NCBI GenBank assembly: GCA_041398565.1
Contig: JAWKUN010000002.1
Span: forward strand, 682,001 to 746,000
Direction: 5' to 3'
Origin: DATGPD01 sp041398565
Lineage (GTDB): Bacteria; Planctomycetota; UBA1135; UBA2386
Length of the DNA stretch: 64,000 bases
The notes below the pieces were generated by a model, which was not told where the DNA came from, did no database searches, and saw only the letters and a program-made list of their open reading frames with translations. Below, one piece after another: positions 61,775 to 64,000 of the stretch. A program made the position numbers and the translations under genes. The first letter of the stretch is position 1. Each line of letters opens with the position of its first letter.

Positions 61775-63259
61775 GATGGAGGCGTAGCCCCGTTCGCCGT
61801 CGAAGGTGTAGAGCTGCTCGGTCTTGACGAAGTCGAGGCCGCTGTGGCGCAGGGCGGCCAGCAGCGCCAGCACGTCGTCGTGGGTGACGTCGCCGCCCTC
61901 GGGCCGCACGAAGCGGCAGCGCCACTGGTCGGTGCACAGGGTCTCCGGCAGGCCGCCGGGGAAGACCTTGACGCCGCGGTTGGTGATCGCCCGCAAGCGC
62001 AGCGTGGTCGTTCCGGTCGCGGCTTCGACGGCGCGGCCGAGCACGTTCGGATCGCGCGGCTCGGCGCTCCAGCACAGGAACACGTCGACGCCCACCAGGG
62101 CACGTCGCTCGGTTCCCAGCCGGTGCGGGTGCACGGGCGGTGAGCCGGCCACGTGGTAGTGCGCCGGCGGCAGGTGGCGCGGTTCGAGGCCGAGCCGCGC
62201 GCACACTGCCAGGGCGAACGCCTCGGTGCCGACCTTCGACTGGCTGCGCTCGGGGTCGAAGATGTCGCCGGTGTGGATGCCGTCCTCGATGGTGCGCAGC
62301 CAGGCGTTCTGCACGAGCTGGGCGGTCTGCGGCTGACCGATGTGGCCGAGCATCATCACCGCTGCCTGCAGCAGCCCCGACGGGTTGGCGAGGTCCTTGC
62401 CGGCGATGTCGGGGGCCGAGCCGTGCACCGCCTCGAACATCGCGCACTGCGAGCCGATGTTGGCCGAGCCGCACAGGCCGACCGAGCCGGAGATCTGGGC
62501 GGCGATGTCCGACATGATGTCGCCGTACAGGTTCGGCATGACCAGCACCTGGAAGCGCTGCGGCGTGTCGGCCAGGAACGCGGCGCCGATGTCGACGATC
62601 AGGCTCTCGGTCTCGATGTCGGGGTAGTCCTTCGCCGTCTCCTCGAACACCCGACGGAACAGCCCGTCGGTGAGCTTCATGATGTTGTCCTTGGTGAAGC
62701 AGGTCACCTTGGTGCGGCCGGCGCGGCGGGCGTGCTCGAAGGCGTAGCGGGCGATGCGCTCGCAGGCCGGGCGGCTGATCAGCTTGAGGCACTGCACGAC
62801 CTCGTCGGTCTGGCGGTGCTCGATGCCGGTGTACACGTCCTCCTCGTTCTCGCGCACGATCACCAGGTTCATGCCCGGGTGGCCGCTGTTGACGAACGGG
62901 TGGTAGCTGACGCACGGCCGCACGTTGGCGAACAGGCCGAGCGCCGTGCGGGTGGTGACGTTGAGGCTCTTGTAGCCGCCGCCGCGCGGGGTGGTGATCG
63001 GCGCCTTGAGGAAGACGCGGGTGCGCCGCAGCGAGTCCCACGCCGACGGTTCGACGCCGGCTGGCACGCCGCGCAGGTAGACCTTCTCGCCGATCTCGAT
63101 CTCCTCCGGTGCGATGCGGGCGCCGGCGGCGTCGAGGATCTGCAGGGTCGCGGCCATGATCTCGGGGCCGATGCCATCGCCACGCGCGATCGTGACCGGC
63201 GCCGGCGACGGCGTCTCGGACGGCGAGGACGGCGAGGAGTTCGTCAAGGTGCGTTCCAT
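61763..63259 (-). CDS. icd: NADP-dependent isocitrate dehydrogenase, long form
   Basis: 498 residues, matching the ~496-residue Thermus-type enzyme with a C-terminal extension. Oxidises isocitrate to 2-oxoglutarate. Seen: IARGDGIGPEIMAATLQILD, VFLKAPITTPRGGGYKSLNV with the substrate-binding region, LVIVRENEEDVYTGIEH, TKVTCFTKDNIMKLTDGLFR, MPNLYGDIMSDIAAQISG and FEAVHGSAPDIAGKDLANPS. A ~150-residue C-terminal part (VDVFLCWSAEPRDPNVLGRA, DVTHDDVLALLAALRHSGLD) follows. Just downstream of the KDPG aldolase gene on the same strand, 101 bp apart. Cofactor preference is inferred from the family. Confidence 0.93.
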   Translation of the reverse strand: MERTLTNSSPSSPSETPSPAPVTIARGDGIGPEIMAATLQILDAAGARIAPEEIEIGEKVYLRGVPAGVEPSAWDSLRRTRVFLKAPITTPRGGGYKSLNVTTRTALGLFANVRPCVSYHPFVNSGHPGMNLVIVRENEEDVYTGIEHRQTDEVVQCLKLISRPACERIARYAFEHARRAGRTKVTCFTKDNIMKLTDGLFRRVFEETAKDYPDIETESLIVDIGAAFLADTPQRFQVLVMPNLYGDIMSDIAAQISGSVGLCGSANIGSQCAMFEAVHGSAPDIAGKDLANPSGLLQAAVMMLGHIGQPQTAQLVQNAWLRTIEDGIHTGDIFDPERSQSKVGTEAFALAVCARLGLEPRHLPPAHYHVAGSPPVHPHRLGTERRALVGVDVFLCWSAEPRDPNVLGRAVEAATGTTTLRLRAITNRGVKVFPGGLPETLCTDQWRCRFVRPEGGDVTHDDVLALLAALRHSGLDFVKTEQLYTFDGERGYASIPTE

Positions 63260-63360
63260 CGTAGAGCGTGGTTCGGGAAGGCCCGGCGCGGGGAATCAGG
63301 TAGAGCGCGGCGGCCGCGAGTGGAATTTCGTCGATCGGCGACGATCTGCGGCGCGCCCGC

Positions 63361-63993
63361 TCAGGGACGCCGGGTGCCTTCGATCGCACCGACCATCCGG
63401 CGCGCTCGCTCGGTGACCGCCGCGAAGCGGCGCTGCGCCAGGTCGTCGGCCACGAACAAGTTGCCGACGAAGCCGACGCCGAACGCACCGGCCTCGAGGA
63501 AGGCGCTGGCGTTGCCGTCGCTGACTCCGGCGGTGGGAAAGAGGCGCAGCTCGGGCATCGGGCCGAGGCAGGCGCGCACGTAGTCGGGGCCGCCGGGCGG
63601 GGCGGGGAAGAGCTTGACGACCTGCGCGCCCGACTGCACCGCGAGCCTCATCTCGGTCGGGGTGAACGCGCCCGGCAGCAGCAGCACGTCGCGCTCGGCG
63701 CACCAGCCGATCAGATGGGGATCGGTGACCGGCGACACCAGGAAACGTGCGCCGGCGTCGAGGGCGCGCTGCGCGGCATCGGCGTCCAGCACGGTGCCGG
63801 CACCGACCAGGAGCTGCTCGTCGGCCGCGTAGTGCGCGATGGTGTCGAGCGCGCCCGGCGTGGTCAGCGTGATCTCGACCACCCGGAAGCCGCCGGCGAT
63901 CGCGGCGTCCATGGCCGGACGGACGGCGCTCGCGTCGTGCGTGCGCAGGATGGCCGAGCAACGATGGTCGGCGAGGCGTTCGAGGGGCCGCAT
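63361..63993 (-). CDS. eda: 2-dehydro-3-deoxy-phosphogluconate aldolase
   Basis: 210 residues, TIM-barrel aldolase of the KDPG/KHG type. Seen: MDAAIAGGFRVVEITLTTPG with the catalytic Glu, LLVGAGTVLDADAAQRALDA, FLVSPVTDP, GAFTPTEMRLAVQSGAQVVK LFPA with the Schiff-base Lys about 127, and PTAGVSDGNASAFLEAGAFG. It cleaves KDPG to pyruvate and glyceraldehyde 3-phosphate. Neither edd nor other Entner-Doudoroff genes are in the window. The gene starts 7 bases from the right edge. It likely shares a transcript with icd. Confidence 0.95.
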   Translation of the reverse strand: MRPLERLADHRCSAILRTHDASAVRPAMDAAIAGGFRVVEITLTTPGALDTIAHYAADEQLLVGAGTVLDADAAQRALDAGARFLVSPVTDPHLIGWCAERDVLLLPGAFTPTEMRLAVQSGAQVVKLFPAPPGGPDYVRACLGPMPELRLFPTAGVSDGNASAFLEAGAFGVGFVGNLFVADDLAQRRFAAVTERARRMVGAIEGTRRP

Positions 63994-64000
63994 GCTGTGG

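Overview
The window looks like a chromosomal segment of a high-GC (roughly 70% by eye, not computed) member of the PVC superphylum, most likely Planctomycetota. Evidence: the small basic protein at 10298-10576 belongs to a family I know only from Planctomycetes, Verrucomicrobia and Chlamydiae; a DUF1592/DUF1588-type protein is followed by a Tat-exported DUF1552 protein; and there are many large secreted or lipid-anchored proteins (BNR/Asp-box repeats, VIT and von Willebrand A domains, carboxypeptidase-regulatory-like domains). Many starts lack a clear Shine-Dalgarno sequence, and GTG starts are common. I found no rRNA, tRNA, CRISPR array, transposase or phage gene. About 50 genes are supported. 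Very long antisense open frames occur everywhere because of the GC content and are not genes.

Layout. 1-9.4 kb: edge-truncated TPR-like lipoprotein, family 4 uracil-DNA glycosylase, DUF481 outer-membrane-type protein, a TMTC-like membrane/TPR protein, and a divergent pair of an MBOAT O-acyltransferase and an AlgX/AlgJ-like protein. 9.5-15.6 kb: SPOR-like membrane protein, PVC small basic protein, QueE, two secreted proteins of unknown function, a methyltransferase and a lipoprotein. 15.7-23.3 kb: MATE exporter, histidine kinase/response regulator pair, two von Willebrand A proteins. 23.7-34 kb: CBS-domain protein, ATP-dependent DNA ligase, aconitase, EVE-domain protein, an LpoB/COG3014-type lipoprotein cluster, ClpS with a DUF2017 partner. 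34-40 kb: two large tandem BNR-repeat secreted proteins. 40.5-53.8 kb: two paralogous 407-residue ATP-grasp proteins flanking a membrane protein, DUF1592/DUF1552 pair, YciI/ECF sigma pair and a large anchored multi-domain protein. 53.8-56.5 kb: secreted alpha/beta hydrolase and a VOC protein. 56.9-61 kb: a tightly coupled four-gene operon (peptidase S51-like protein, esterase, ATP-grasp enzyme, second esterase). 61.2-64 kb: SlyD-type isomerase, isocitrate dehydrogenase and KDPG aldolase.

Most notable: (1) the four-gene ATP-grasp/esterase/S51 operon, a candidate for an undescribed peptide- or amide-forming system; (2) a hairpin-rich repeat family that begins inside TGA stop codons, present as a five-unit tandem array of about 78 bp at 41717-42105 and as diverged single copies at about 11350-11430 and 6356-6429 whose stem arms show compensatory change; (3) an exact 56-bp copy of an internal stretch of the TPR gene lying 0.5 kb downstream of its source, beyond the stop codon.

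How the genes fit together: aconitase, isocitrate dehydrogenase and KDPG aldolase are central carbon enzymes; MBOAT plus AlgX-like suggests exopolysaccharide acetylation; LpoB/COG3014-like lipoproteins suggest envelope maintenance; YciI plus ECF sigma and the kinase/regulator pair are signalling modules. Functions were assigned from motifs read in the translations; no database search was possible.
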